Positions 9,143 through 19,330 of a stretch of 64,000 bases of DNA are shown here, piece after piece; position 1 is the first letter of the stretch, and every line of letters begins with the position of its first letter. A program made the position numbers and the translations under genes. The notes under the pieces were generated by a model. It was not told the DNA's origin. It saw only the letters and a program-made list of their open reading frames with translations, and did no database searches. Origin of the DNA: Chrysopilus asiliformis. Lineage: Eukaryota > Arthropoda > Insecta > Diptera > Rhagionidae. The stretch spans positions 47,338,386-47,402,385 of the forward strand of contig OZ035962.1 in the NCBI GenBank assembly GCA_964034945.1. The letters run 5' to 3'.

Positions 9143-12100
9143 CTAGTTATTTTTTTGGAAATATTTCTTTTTCTCCAGCCAATCAGGGACAATCTAAAAA
9201 AAATAATTATTGCATCAATATTACTAATATTTAAATTTATACAGTATCATCTCCAGGTTTCCATTCAACAGGACAAACCTCTCCGTGGGTATCTGTGTAC
9301 TGAAAAGCCTGAACTAAACGAAGAGTTTCATCAACAGACCGACCAACGGGAAGATCATTCATTGTAATTTGACGTAGTATACCGCGGCCATCAATGATGA
9401 AAAGTCCACGTAATGTGTGGCCCACATCTTCCAAATACACGCCATAATCCTTAGCGATTTTATGTGTGAGATCACTCAATAAAGGTATATTGATTTTTCC
9501 TAATCCACCTTCTCTTCTTGGTGTATTAATCCATGCCAAATGCGTAAAATGAGAATCTACGCTACAAGCTATAACTTCGGTATTAATGTTTCTAAATTCC
9601 GATATTCGGTCTGAGAATGCTAAAATCTCGGTCGGACAGACGAAAGTGCTGTGGAAAACAAAACCAATCATAAAATATTTAATAACGGGTGTTTTCGTTT
9701 TTCACACAGTGCTAGACCTGACGCCTGAAAACTGTTCGAATTTGCCCCTTTGGCGTCAGCTGACTCTGACACCTGCTTTTATGCTCGAATAAAGGAGGCC
9801 CTCCATTACCATGATTTTTCCCAACTGCAAAAAAATAGAGACACATTTATGTGAAGATACCTTGGCGAGAAGGGGAGATAAAAATCAACGGCAAAAATTT
9901 GTCGACAACTGCAAAAATAATTTCCCCTCATTTTTATGGCGATTTTATGGCTACAGTTGACGGACTTCAACTTTTTTATAGCGATTTTTACTACAATCAC
10001 ACATTGTCTCTGTAAGTAAATAGTGAGCACAGACACATACAAAGTGCTATTATAGCGTAGCTGTCATTTTTCATGTAGTTTAACCACACACATACAGCTC
10101 TATAGCTTTATTGCTATGCCAAATTGAACCTTATATCCATAGCATCAAGTTTTATATGTTTGCTATAAAATTGTAAAACTGGAAGGGATAGCGTTTATAC
10201 TTGTATTCAGTCATTCCTATTTAGATCTACATAACCCAGTGAAAAATTATTAAGGCAGTATCGCTAAGGTGTCTTTAAGACATGAGACAAATAATATAAA
10301 AGCCTCCAAATCAAAATGAGATGGAAGTTCATCTCAGGAAAAACGCGCCTTTTATGCGTGTGTTGGAAAAGTGAACTAAAAGTTATGTGTCAAAAGTTTT
10401 TTTTTGTTGAAGTTTTGTGTTGGCTTTAAACGACTCGGTAAATATTTTTATAGAAAAAGTAATAGATTAAGGCTTAAAGACCGTTTTAATAAAGAAATTT
10501 TTACCATCTAAGCAATCAGCGCCATCACCGGGGAACAAACATCTACTATTAATGTTGCCTTAGTTGTAAGGCCTTATATACGCGGAAATGGCCTATACAA
10601 AAATAAGGCAACAATAAGGCAAAGATAATGCATTGAGATAATGCCTTTATAATGCCTTAATAAGACATTTTTTGTTCACTGGGAAGTCTATCTTGCTCTA
10701 GTTTTCTGCATTTTTTTGCAGTTAGAGAAGTCATGGCAATGGAGATCCTCCTTAAAGTTACGACTTGGGTTTTTCAAAGTTGAAATTAAAGTAAACTTTA
10801 CTTTGGCATTTCAGATCACAATTTGGTTAACTTTGACTTTTGCCAACTGAAACATTTAAATGGAAAATATTTTGGTCATCAAACACATTCCTTCACATTT
10901 CAACTTATATATGTATAAAGTCACTGTTTTTCGTAAAATACTTATTCAACACACATTTTTTTTAAATGATTTAAATTTAAAAAAAAAAGTATTTATTTTA
11001 ACAGCGCAGTTAACTCTACGGCGTTCTACAAAGCATGAGTAAACTTTTCTTTGTTTTGCTCTCCAATGTTATGTCTCCAATGTCCAATGTTAAATTAACT
11101 TGATTAAATGTTAAATCATTTAATCAAGTTAATTTGAAAGTTCAACTTCGGCACTTCAGAAAGTGATTCAAGTTTAATTTCCGTTAATCGCATACATTTT
11201 ACGATTGTTTGTCAGCAGGGATCGAAATTCGGATCAATCGTAAAATATATTTTCCTGCAAATAGCAGACTTGATTTAAAAAATTTTTTTCACTCTGAATT
11301 ATCCCTTAATTTTTAAAAATTCAATAATTCGTGTCTTTTCAACCCTATGTGAGAGAAGCAAGTGGAACAATTTTTTCACTGTTTTTAGGTTCTTCCTTTA
11401 TTTCCTAAATAGCAAAGCTCATATAATAAAAATAGTCACTATCACCCCAACTTCCAATTCTGCGCCATTATACTCTTCGGATTCTATCAAAAAGTGTTCA
11501 ATTACAGAAAAATTTAGTCCAAAAATCTATCACCAATCGCAACGTTTTGACGGTCCTTTACTCCGACAAACGCGAATACGGGACATTACTCTTGGTAGCA
11601 GACTTGATTTTTGACAGGTTGCAAAGGGCGTTTTCGTTTTTGGCACCGGAGTCATGGCACCGGGTCACTTTGCTACCTGTCAAAAATCAAATCTGCTACC
11701 AAGAGTAATGACCTGTGTTCGAGTTTGCCGGAGTGAAGAACTGTCACAACCTTCATAATGGGAGATCGGCGGTCAATTCTGGGATTAAGTTTTGCTGCTA
11801 TTCATCAATTATTGAAAAAAATTGATGAATATTATGCTGCAGAACTGGAATCTGAGGATATGGAGATTATTTTAATTATATGAGCTTTCCTATTTAGAGA
11901 ATCTAGTGCCGCAGAACCTAACAACAGTGACTTTCTTCACTTTCTTCGCTCACAGGATTCAACACAGGCATAATCGAATTTCTAGAACTTGAGGGGCAGT
12001 TCAGTTTTAATCAAGGCATCTAGTATCTCCAAAAAGAAGATGTCTGTCGATCGCCAATAGATATTTAAGTAAGAAATTTTAGTGAAAAGGAAATTAAAGA

Positions 12101-14742
12101 AACAAAATTAAATTTAAAAATAATTTTATTTATAATTGGTTTATGATAAGAGAAGTATGAAATAAATATCATACATACAGTGTTCAAAACGCTCTTAACT
12201 TGGGAGGAAGAACGAAAAATGTGCATCGATCGTTCCGAATCCTACGAACAGTACCGCGGAGCTCCAAATTTTTCTTTTTAGAGAACGAAAGTGAAAGCAT
12301 AAAAAAGAGTATAAATGTGAAATCTGTACTACAAGCAGCAAACACAGCATAACAGCGGCAGTAAAAATTTATGGTGTTTTCGACTGGCAGATTCAGAGTA
12401 GGCTCTACCACAGTTTATACTCTAAACTAAACTTTAGAGCAAGGTATTTTCAAGCAAATCTCGAGCAGATTTCGAGCACCTCTACTTGAGAGTCGAGCAT
12501 TTCTCAAGGAACAAGAAAAAGCATAAAACAAAAACAAATAAAAATTGACATTTGATGGCTCGCCGGCAAGAATATTCTTGGAAATTATTTTTCAATATTT
12601 AAATATTTTCTATTTGTGGAAATCTATTTGTGGAATGCCTACGAAACTTTAAAAGGGAACAAAAAAAACAATTGTCTTATTTTAAAAATGTGTTACCTGT
12701 TCATCATCATACGCGTCAATTAATCACACGAAAGTATCTAATTTTGGGATTTTCCTCTTAACTGGGCACTGTCCTAATATATTTGTGACCAAATGAAACT
12801 CTTCTTCACTAGATGAAGAAGAATCCAAGAATTGATACAAGAATATTTTCCATTTTCAATTTGACACGATTTTGTTAGCCTTAGGGGAAGATTGTCGCCC
12901 CTCGTACACGGGGCACATTCATACATCGAATATTTATCAATTGGCCGGTTTCCCACTTGTCCTATTTGCGCTTCGTCAAACGGGTTGATCCATGCCCCCG
13001 CGTTACCATTGTTCTTGTTTGCTTCGTTCTTCAAAAGAATATCTATACACCTCATTTCAATGTGTGTGTGTGTCACCTAGGAAAATGTTTCTCATTCGCA
13101 AGTGAGTCTGTCCATACTTGTTTATGTGTGCGTTTCCTCAAAGTTGCGCCGAGGTTTCGAGCGGTGCATTTCCCCAGTCGTCTTCGATTACCCCTGGCCC
13201 GAAAAACTGGAGTAAATCCACCGGTTTGAGGACAAGTGGGAAACCGGTCAATCATAGCTCCAACTCAGAACATGTCGACACATGTTTTTTCTGTTTATTA
13301 ATCCAGCCACGTGTCAGCGAAGTTTGACTTCAATTTCATTGCAGCGAGTGGAAAAACCAGGACCTATCTGTTTTTTCGCGCGAAAAATAAATTGGTGCCC
13401 TTATTTTCCAGTCGTGATATAATATATTTTTTCACCGTAAGTACAGCTAACAATATTTTTTTTAGTGAGGAAAATGACTAAAAATTAATTTGTTGAATAA
13501 AAATCGTGTTTCTGTATTACCGTTTTCCAGAAAACTTATTTAGTATTATTTGGTTTGGGTCACATTCGTGCTAGAACTTCTGGAATGTTTAAATTCCCAA
13601 TTGATTTGGGCACTTATAATGTGCAGTGATGAAAATGTATTTTTCGTTATTATGAAGTTATTTATTTTTAATTTTTGAATTTTTTATTTATTTTTAGTTT
13701 TATATTTTTTTTACCTTTTTAAATTATTTTACGTTATTTACTTAAAAAGACTAAATTTGAAAGATTTTTTCTGCGCTTTTTTGCTGAATTTAATAAAGAC
13801 TGGTTTTTTAACTTTTTATGTTTGATTCTTGTTTTATTTCGTATATATATATGCTTCCCATAGATTCCCCATGACATGTACGAAAGTGCCCCACTAGGGG
13901 GGTAGATTCGTACAATTTTCGATTTGTGGCAAAAACGCAACTGTTTAATTATTAGTTGATTTTCATATTCTTTTTGATATCTTTGTATTAGCTGGATATC
14001 TATAATATCCAGTTAAACGAAATAGACAGTAATTTGAGCGTTATGCACGACATTGCAATCAAAAACACAAAAAGTGTACGAAGGGTGACCACTTTCCCCT
14101 ATATCATAGTTTACCATTTATCCAAATGTTTAGCATTTATCGCTCGTATTAATTGTTAAATTACCCGTCGAGACTTTCACATTTCCTTCTAATATAGGTA
14201 TTATTTTTGTCCGCACAAAAACTTTGTTAAGATTCAAAATTACCACTGTCGGTTTCTTGGTGTTATTTGCTCCAGTGCCGAGACTGGGCGCAGCGGTGTT
14301 AGCACCCAGTCAAAAAAGCTGAAGTCGATGTGTCAGCCAAACTGGCAAACTCGAAAAGTTTTCTTGACACTACGCGTCAGGTGTTGGTACCTTGTCAAAA
14401 ACGAAAATGCCGAAGTACGTACAAATCTAGAGGATAGAAGAAAAAGACAACATATTTTCCTAAGTAATCTGACAACGCCAATTTTATGAATTCGCCGTTA
14501 ACAACAGCAGTTCCTTCGAATTCCGGAGCATGCCGCGAAACTTGAATTAGATTAATATAAGTTACAACAAATTTGTTTTGAAAGCCAGTTGAAAACATAC
14601 TAACGGCTTTTGTAAACTGCAATTTGTGATCTCCATTAGATTTTTCTGTAGGGTAAACGTGGCCGCCACCAAACGAATGACAAAACTCGTCCGATGATCC
14701 ACTGGCAACAGAAAGGACTATTGCTACTAGAACAAATAACAT
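9143..14742 (-). CDS. Prx4: Secretory-pathway 2-Cys peroxiredoxin, four coding exons
   Basis: Thiol peroxidase of the Prx4/Jafrac2 type. Coding exons on the minus strand are 14742-14601, 14540-14423, 9648-9243 and 9193-9143 (717 nt, 238 residues, TAG stop). Donors are GTATGT, GTACGT and GTATAA; each acceptor ends in AG. All phases fit. The N-terminus [15 protein letters not shown] is a signal peptide, followed by a cysteine (residue 21) as in Prx4 proteins. The peroxidatic Cys is residue 91 in FVCPTE and the resolving Cys is residue 212 in GEVCP, 121 apart as usual. GGLG and a C-terminal YF are present, the features linked to sensitivity to over-oxidation. It probably acts on peroxide in the ER or as a secreted protein. 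The frame is intact although the third intron (4.8 kb) is full of transposons. Confidence 0.93.
9793..10752. mobile_element. TIR element in Prx4 intron, PIF/Harbinger-like
   Basis: The ends match over about 43 bp as inverted repeats (AGGAGG..CTCCATT.CCATGA and onward to AACTGCAAAAAAAT). TAA flanks both sides (9790-9792 and 10753-10755), a 3-bp TWA target as used by PIF/Harbinger. There is no transposase frame. It contains the smaller element at 10235-10683. Confidence 0.7.
10235..10683. mobile_element. Small TIR element nested in the Harbinger-like element
   Basis: The ends CCCAGTGAAAAA and, reverse-complemented, CCCAGTGAACAAAAAA match. TAAGGCA-type blocks recur inside both ends. I found no clear target duplication, so the class is open. 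Confidence 0.45.
11095..11131. repeat. Perfect hairpin in Prx4 intron
   Basis: AACTTGATTAAATG, a six-base loop, then CATTTAATCAAGTT. Its immediate neighbourhood (10755-11210) is A/T-rich and otherwise unrecognised. Confidence 0.7.
11540..11757. mobile_element. Palindromic MITE in Prx4 intron
   Basis: Two arms of about 85 bp are inverted copies. The best-conserved part is TTACTCTTGGTAGCAGA on the left, with its complement TCTGCTACCAAGAGTAA on the right, extending through TTTTTGACAGG. The outer parts (CTCCGACAAACGCGAA versus CTCCGGCAAACTCGAA) match with changes. The boundaries are approximate. Confidence 0.65.
12938..13254. mobile_element. Small TIR element in Prx4 intron
   Basis: The ends ATTGGCCGGTTTCCCACTTG and, reverse-complemented, ATTGACCGGTTTCCCACTTG match over 23 bp with one change. 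The interior is locally GC-rich (GTTGCGCCGAGGTTTCGAG). The target duplication is unclear. Confidence 0.55.
13255..14400. other. Remaining Prx4 intron 3, no feature recognised
   Basis: A/T-rich sequence with TTTTTATTT runs (13660-13730). A short inverted pair GACTGGG...CCCAGTC sits near 14289-14318. I see no coding or clear transposon ends. The same holds for intron stretches 11758-12937. Confidence 0.4.
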
Positions 14743-14945
14743 GTTGAAGAATTATAGTATATCACAAAAACAAATTTCAGGCATTAAAACACTGCAAGCG
14801 GAAAAATACGTTTACAAAACACGAACAGGCATAATTGGGAATTACAATCACACGACAGCAAGAGTAACAGCAAAATTATATTATCGACTGAAAGCACTCT
14901 GACATCATATCATTACCAAAAAAATTGGCGCTGTCATATTTTATT
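14743..14945 (-). promoter_or_regulatory. Presumed Prx4 5' flank, squeezed by a retrotransposon
   Basis: Only about 200 bp separate the Prx4 start codon from the 3' tail of the non-LTR element at 14951. No canonical TATA box stands out. A 5' non-coding exon further away cannot be excluded. Confidence 0.3.
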
Positions 14946-15038
14946 TTTTTTATAATAATAATAATAATAATAATTCTTTTATTTTGTAATTTATACAATT
15001 TTTATCACAACATTTTCATATAGCATAAGTAGCATTTA

Positions 15039-17771
15039 TTAGATATAATTCTTGACAAATTTATTTATTCCTTTTTTAAATTTACTTATATTTGTTTCAG
15101 TTTTTAAGTTATTGGGTAATTCATTAAACAATTTTAATCCCTTGTACATTAACATATTCTTTGTTTTCTCAGTACGTGCAAATCCTAACCTAAAATCTAA
15201 TCTATTTCTTACAGAATATTGATGGCTATCACCTACATATAAAAGTTGATTAGATAAATATTGCGGCAATAGTTTATATTTCATTTTAAAAACTATCAAT
15301 AATACATTGACTCGAATTCGTTGGTCAACACTTAACCATTTCAGCGTATTTAACATAAATGTTTTTGAAGTAAACCTACTCAGTCTTAGTATGATTCTCA
15401 TGCCTTTATTCTGTAGCTTTTGCATTCTTTTTAATAATTCATTTGTCCCTAAAAAGAGTATAGTGGAACAGTACTCAAAATGCGGCCTTATTATTGAATT
15501 ATAAATTTTAATTGCCCCCATTAAGGACAGACGGGCTCTAATTTTTGAGAAAAAATACAATTTTTTTGCGATTTTTTTACATACATAATCTATGTGCTTC
15601 TTAAAACTTAAGCTTGGATCTATTATAACACCTAGATACTTCGTTTCATTTACCAACTCTATAATTTTACATTTACTAATGTTTAATTTCAATTTATTTT
15701 CTTCGCACCATGTACTAATTTTTACCAGTTGCTCATTCATGTCATTTATGCAGCCCTCAATACTGTTCCCGGTGACAGAAAGTAAAGCGTCATCTGCGAA
15801 AAGGACCAGTTCTCCATCACTAATCGTCTTCTCCATATCGTTGACATACACCAGAAACAGCAATACACCCAAAATTGATCCTTGAGGTACGCCCAAAGAA
15901 ACGTCCATCAAATCCGAGACAGTGCCATTCACTCTTGTTCGTTGGTGTCTTCCTTGTAGGTATGATTTAAACCAGTTTAGCTCCACCCCATTGATACCAT
16001 ATTTGTTCAGTTTTTGCAGTAAAATACCTCGATCCAGAGTCTCAAATGCTCTTCGAAAATCCAAGAAAACTGCAACTATCACCTTATTCTCATTTACCGC
16101 AATCTTCCATTTGGCCATAACAAAATTTATAAGGGATTCACAGCTATGATTTTTTCTAAACCCTGATTGATGTCCCGATATGAGATCATTTTCTTCTAGG
16201 TACTTCTCCAGTTGTTGGTAGGCCACTTTTTCCAATATCTTCGCTTCGGTAGATATCATATTGATCGGTCTAAATTCAGAACAGTTGTGTGTCCCAGGAA
16301 TCTTCTCTATTGGTACCACAATTGACTCTTTCCAATTTTCAGGGAACACCCCACTTTTTAGAGACTGATTTATTATGGACAACAAATTCTCACCAAACAA
16401 GTCAAATGCATCTTTAAATATTTGGATACTTACTGAATTCATGTCCTTCTTATTATTAATTCCATTCATAGTTCTCTCTAATTCAGTAAGTGTAATTTCT
16501 TGAAATCTAAATCGGCATTTTGGCTCCTCAATTAAATTTCTGTATTGTCTATATGGAATACTAGAATTAATTTCTTCCACACTTTCAATAAAGTACCGAT
16601 TGAATTTTTCTGCAATTTGGGTATTGTCTTTGTATGTGATGTTGTTAAAGTTAACTTCACATATTTCACTCTTAATCTGATTGAGTACCAGAGTTTTAAT
16701 TGACTTCCACATCGATTTTTGGTCCACGGCGTTATCAATTGATTTGCTTATATATTTGTTTTTTGCAACATTTACTTTATTTTTAAATTTATTTCTAATA
16801 GTTTTATATTTATTCCAGTCACTCGTTTTACCGGTCAAACATGCGATCTTATAATGTTTTATTTTTTTGTCTTTTAATAAACTCAGCTCATGAGAGAACC
16901 AATTATTTTTACTAATTTTTGATTTTTTGACATTCACGAACCTATTCACTATTTCTTTTAAATTATCACTAAATGTTTTTGCTTTTAAATTACAGTCGGT
17001 GAAAAAAACAGTACTAAGGTCACTCTTATTAATATAACTTCTAAATTTTTCTTTATTATAACTAAAGATCTGTATCAATCTTTCCTTCTGACAATTCGTT
17101 TGCCCACTACTAATTGCAATTTTAATTGTTTCATGATCACTAATTTTTAAGTTTTCATCTATGGATGCTTTTATATTATAGCTGTCATTAACAATTACAT
17201 AATCAATTAATGGATTTGAAACACTTGTAATTCGCGTTGGCTTATTCATAATTTGTTTGTATCCGTTATCACTAATTATGTTACTTAACATATTTTGAGC
17301 ATTACTCTGTGCCAACCATTTGACGTTAAAGTCCCCAACAATTACGATTTTTTCACGGAAATCACTAAGTCCTTCTATATATTTATTAAATTTTTCAAGG
17401 AAAGCGTCATTGGACTTTATATATGATGGCGCCCTATACATAACACCTAAGTATAAAATGACATGACCTCGACTAACTTTTATCACCAGCCACCAATGAT
17501 CAAGGCCAACCGCAATATTTTGTATTTGAGCATAATTCCAACTCTTCTCGATGTAAAACATAACTCCCCCTGTATGCCTTGATGCAGAATTACACCTCAT
17601 TATGTTATAGCCAGGCACTGTCACTAAGCTGTTGTCATCCAAATCTGATAAGTGAGTTTCGCTTAGGCAAATAAAATCGAAGCATTTAGGAAAAATAGAG
17701 AATTCTAGTTCACTGAAGTTATTTATAGTTCCTTGTATGTTGAGGTATATGCATTTCGTCTCCTGTAATTG
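15039..17771 (-). CDS. Non-LTR ORF2: APE endonuclease and reverse transcriptase
   Basis: About 910 residues, open from the codon after ORF1's TAG to the stop at 15039. Endonuclease landmarks: NIQG near residue 12 after the TAG, SETHL near 38-42, VGDFN near 145 and SDH near 210. RT landmarks: SGFRKNHSCES, AVFLDFRRAFETLDR, SLGVPQGSILG and LVLFADDALL (near residue 660). The C-terminus ends in a helix-rich region typical of the group. No in-frame ATG lies between the ORF1 stop and the start of the endonuclease domain, so normal initiation would lose essential residues. See the readthrough site at 17763-17774. All frame-critical motifs are present, so ORF2 may still be functional. Confidence 0.9.
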   Translation of the reverse strand, partial: QLQETKCIYLNIQGTINNFSELEFSIFPKCFDFICLSETHLSDLDDNSLVTVPGYNIMRCNSASRHTGGVMFYIEKSWNYAQIQNIAVGLDHWWLVIKVSRGHVILYLGVMYRAPSYIKSNDAFLEKFNKYIEGLSDFREKIVIVGDFNVKWLAQSNAQNMLSNIISDNGYKQIMNKPTRITSVSNPLIDYVIVNDSYNIKASIDENLKISDHETIKIAISSGQTNCQKERLIQIFSYNKEKFRSYINKSDLSTVFFTDCNLKAKTFSDNLKEIVNRFVNVKKSKISKNNWFSHELSLLKDKKIKHYKIACLTGKTSDWNKYKTIRNKFKNKVNVAKNKYISKSIDNAVDQKSMWKSIKTLVLNQIKSEICEVNFNNITYKDNTQIAEKFNRYFIESVEEINSSIPYRQYRNLIEEPKCRFRFQEITLTELERTMNGINNKKDMNSVSIQIFKDAFDLFGENLLSIINQSLKSGVFPENWKESIVVPIEKIPGTHNCSEFRPINMISTEAKILEKVAYQQLEKYLEENDLISGHQSGFRKNHSCESLINFVMAKWKIAVNENKVIVAVFLDFRRAFETLDRGILLQKLNKYGINGVELNWFKSYLQGRHQRTRVNGTVSDLMDVSLGVPQGSILGVLLFLVYVNDMEKTISDGELVLFADDALLSVTGNSIEGCINDMNEQLVKISTWCEENKLKLNISKCKIIELVNETKYLGVIIDPSLSFKKHIDYVCKKIAKKLYFFSKIRARLSLMGAIKIYNSIIRPHFEYCSTILFLGTNELLKRMQKLQNKGMRIILRLSRFTSKTFMLNTLKWLSVDQRIRVNVLLIVFKMKYKLLPQYLSNQLLYVGDSHQYSVRNRLDFRLGFARTEKTKNMLMYKGLKLFNELPNNLKTETNISKFKKGINKFVKNYI

Positions 17772-17774
17772 CTA
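17763..17774 (-). promoter_or_regulatory. Leaky-stop context UAG CAA UUA between ORF1 and ORF2
   Basis: The minus strand reads TAT TAG CAA TTA CAG. The UAG ends ORF1, and the next codons are the first of ORF2 in the same frame. UAG-CARYYA is the tobamovirus-type readthrough signal, and CAAUUA fits it exactly. The match is seen; use by this element is inferred. Confidence 0.7.
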
Positions 17775-19284
17775 ATACATTCTTTTACTACGTTGTTGTG
17801 CCAGTTTTCTGACATAGATTGGACATTGTGAACTTCTAGTATCGTGATTAACATCAATATCCTTTCGTCCTAAATCTTCTCTAGCTCTAGTACAATTTAA
17901 ACATTGATCTGCTGTGCTCTCACAATTAGCAGCCATATGATCTTTACTACCACATTTATAACAGCAAGATCCTGTTGTACAATTTATCGCTTTGTGGTTA
18001 AATCCCCAGCACTTGAAGCATCTCAGTACGTTTAAACTCTCATAGACTTTACAGCGATCCCATTCAATATTCAGTTTTCCCTCACTAATAATTTTTTTAA
18101 AAGATTTGCCATCTACCTCCACAATCGCGTTATAGCGCTAGATTACACACGGCAATTTTCGGGCTTACTTAAGCCGATTTTTGGGAGAAACGACTGAGGA
18201 GGGAAAAGTTGCCACTCGAAATCATGGCTTATCGACAATCTGCATACATGCAAAGTGTGTGAACCGGTTTTGGAAAAGTAGTAGGCAGAAATCATTTTCG
18301 TTCTGACCGTCAGCAGGTAAACATCTTGGGAAGTATATGAGCAGCAGCAATTTCAATGGTTTGAGTCCACACACACCCATGTAAACTTGTGTAGCATATG
18401 CAAACAGGATTGGCTTATTTAAGCCACAAGTGTAAGCACATTGGCTTATTAAGCCCAAAAGTTGCCGGCTTACTTAAGCCAAATGTAATCTGGGCCATAT
18501 AGTGCCTTGTTTTTAAAGGAGTTATAAATTTTTAGGCATTTTATGTGTTCCAGGCTAAATTTATTTTGCGCCTTGATGGCAGTGATAATTTGATCTTCAT
18601 TTAATTTCTCAGTCATACCAACGATTAGTATTTTTGGGTTGTGCATATTTGGGACTTGAACATCATATTCCTCACCTAATTTATTTTTTATTTCATTTTC
18701 TATTTTATCAACAGCTTGTCTATCACCACAGTTAATTGCTATTGCTCCACTGCTCTTCAATTCCTGCACATTGTTTATTTTTACCGACAGCTCTGACGGG
18801 TTGATCTTTTCTTTTATTGCTTTAATTGTTTCAGTACTCTTTTGTTTATTCTCTTTCGGTTTTACTATTACTGGTAATTTCAGCTGATCCGAATAAGTCA
18901 GTGAACTCTTGGAATTCATAGAAAATGTTTTATCTGCATTATTTGTTTTTATTTCATTCTTAAACTTGTCGAAATATTCCATCACCTGACTTATTTTTTT
19001 ATCAACTGTTTCCAATAAGCTATCCTTATTTTTTTTATTTCTTGAAGGACCATATTCAAATTATCGTTTAACGCTTCAAATCTATTTAAACAGCTGTCAC
19101 ACATGAATTTAATGTTTTTGTTCTCTCCCAGTAACTTTAAATTGTATTCATTCAATCCAATACACTTTTTTCCATGGAACGACTTCATGCAAAAACCAGT
19201 GCACTGCACCTTGTTTAAGTCACTTCTAGTGCCCTGCCCGCACTTTCCACACGATAAATCCATTTCACTTAAATTTTCACTCAT
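17775..19284 (-). pseudogene. Non-LTR ORF1: PHD-like finger, coiled region, CCHC knuckles
   Basis: RNA-binding ORF1 protein, in three pieces. First (19284-18991): a cysteine-rich finger of PHD type, CGKCGQGT...CMKSFHGKKC...CDSC. Second (19015-18506): a charged segment with MEYFDKFKNEIK, shifted in frame from the first at a run of T near 19030. Third (18130-17775): CFKCWGFNHKAINC, CYKCGSKDHMAANC and CLNC, the zinc knuckles that bind element RNA. Pieces two and three are separated by a 359-bp MITE. Their frames differ by one base, so an extra indel lies nearby, perhaps in the A run near 18520. This copy cannot make full ORF1. Confidence 0.8.
18139..18497. mobile_element. hAT-like MITE inside ORF1
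   Basis: Flanked by TATAGCGC (18131-18138) and TATAGTGC (18498-18505), an 8-bp duplication with one change. The ends share AGATTACA (TAGATTACAC left, TGGCCCAGATTACA right). Palindromic GGCTTACTTAAGCC-like blocks recur inside. No coding. Confidence 0.7.
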
Positions 19285-19330
19285 ACGCCACTTAAAATTT
19301 GAGTTACTAATAACGTAGTATAAGTTTCAC

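Larger units (their letters stand above)
14950..19330 (-). mobile_element. CR1/Jockey-group non-LTR retrotransposon
   Basis: Minus-strand element with ORF1 (PHD-like finger, then CCHC knuckles), ORF2 (APE endonuclease plus reverse transcriptase) and a 3' tail of ATT repeats (14951-14974). ORF2 is open throughout. ORF1 has a frameshift and a MITE. The 5' limit is a guess (near 19320-19450), and target duplications were not identified. Clade placement rests on ORF1 architecture and RT motifs only. Confidence 0.85.

Noticed and set aside
9649..9671. ATG at 9671 as a start for a short peroxiredoxin
   Set aside because: The bases before ACTTTCGTC are a splice acceptor (TTTTCCACAG) and the reading frame joins exactly to the exon ending at 14423, so this is not a translation start.
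14395..14422. Extra C-terminal residues after PLD in the exon-2 frame
   Set aside because: They lie beyond a GTACGT donor and are intron sequence.
18470..18505. ORF1 continuing to 18470 as authentic coding sequence
   Set aside because: Bases 18497 and below belong to the MITE; the residues after the TATAGTGC duplication are transposon sequence.
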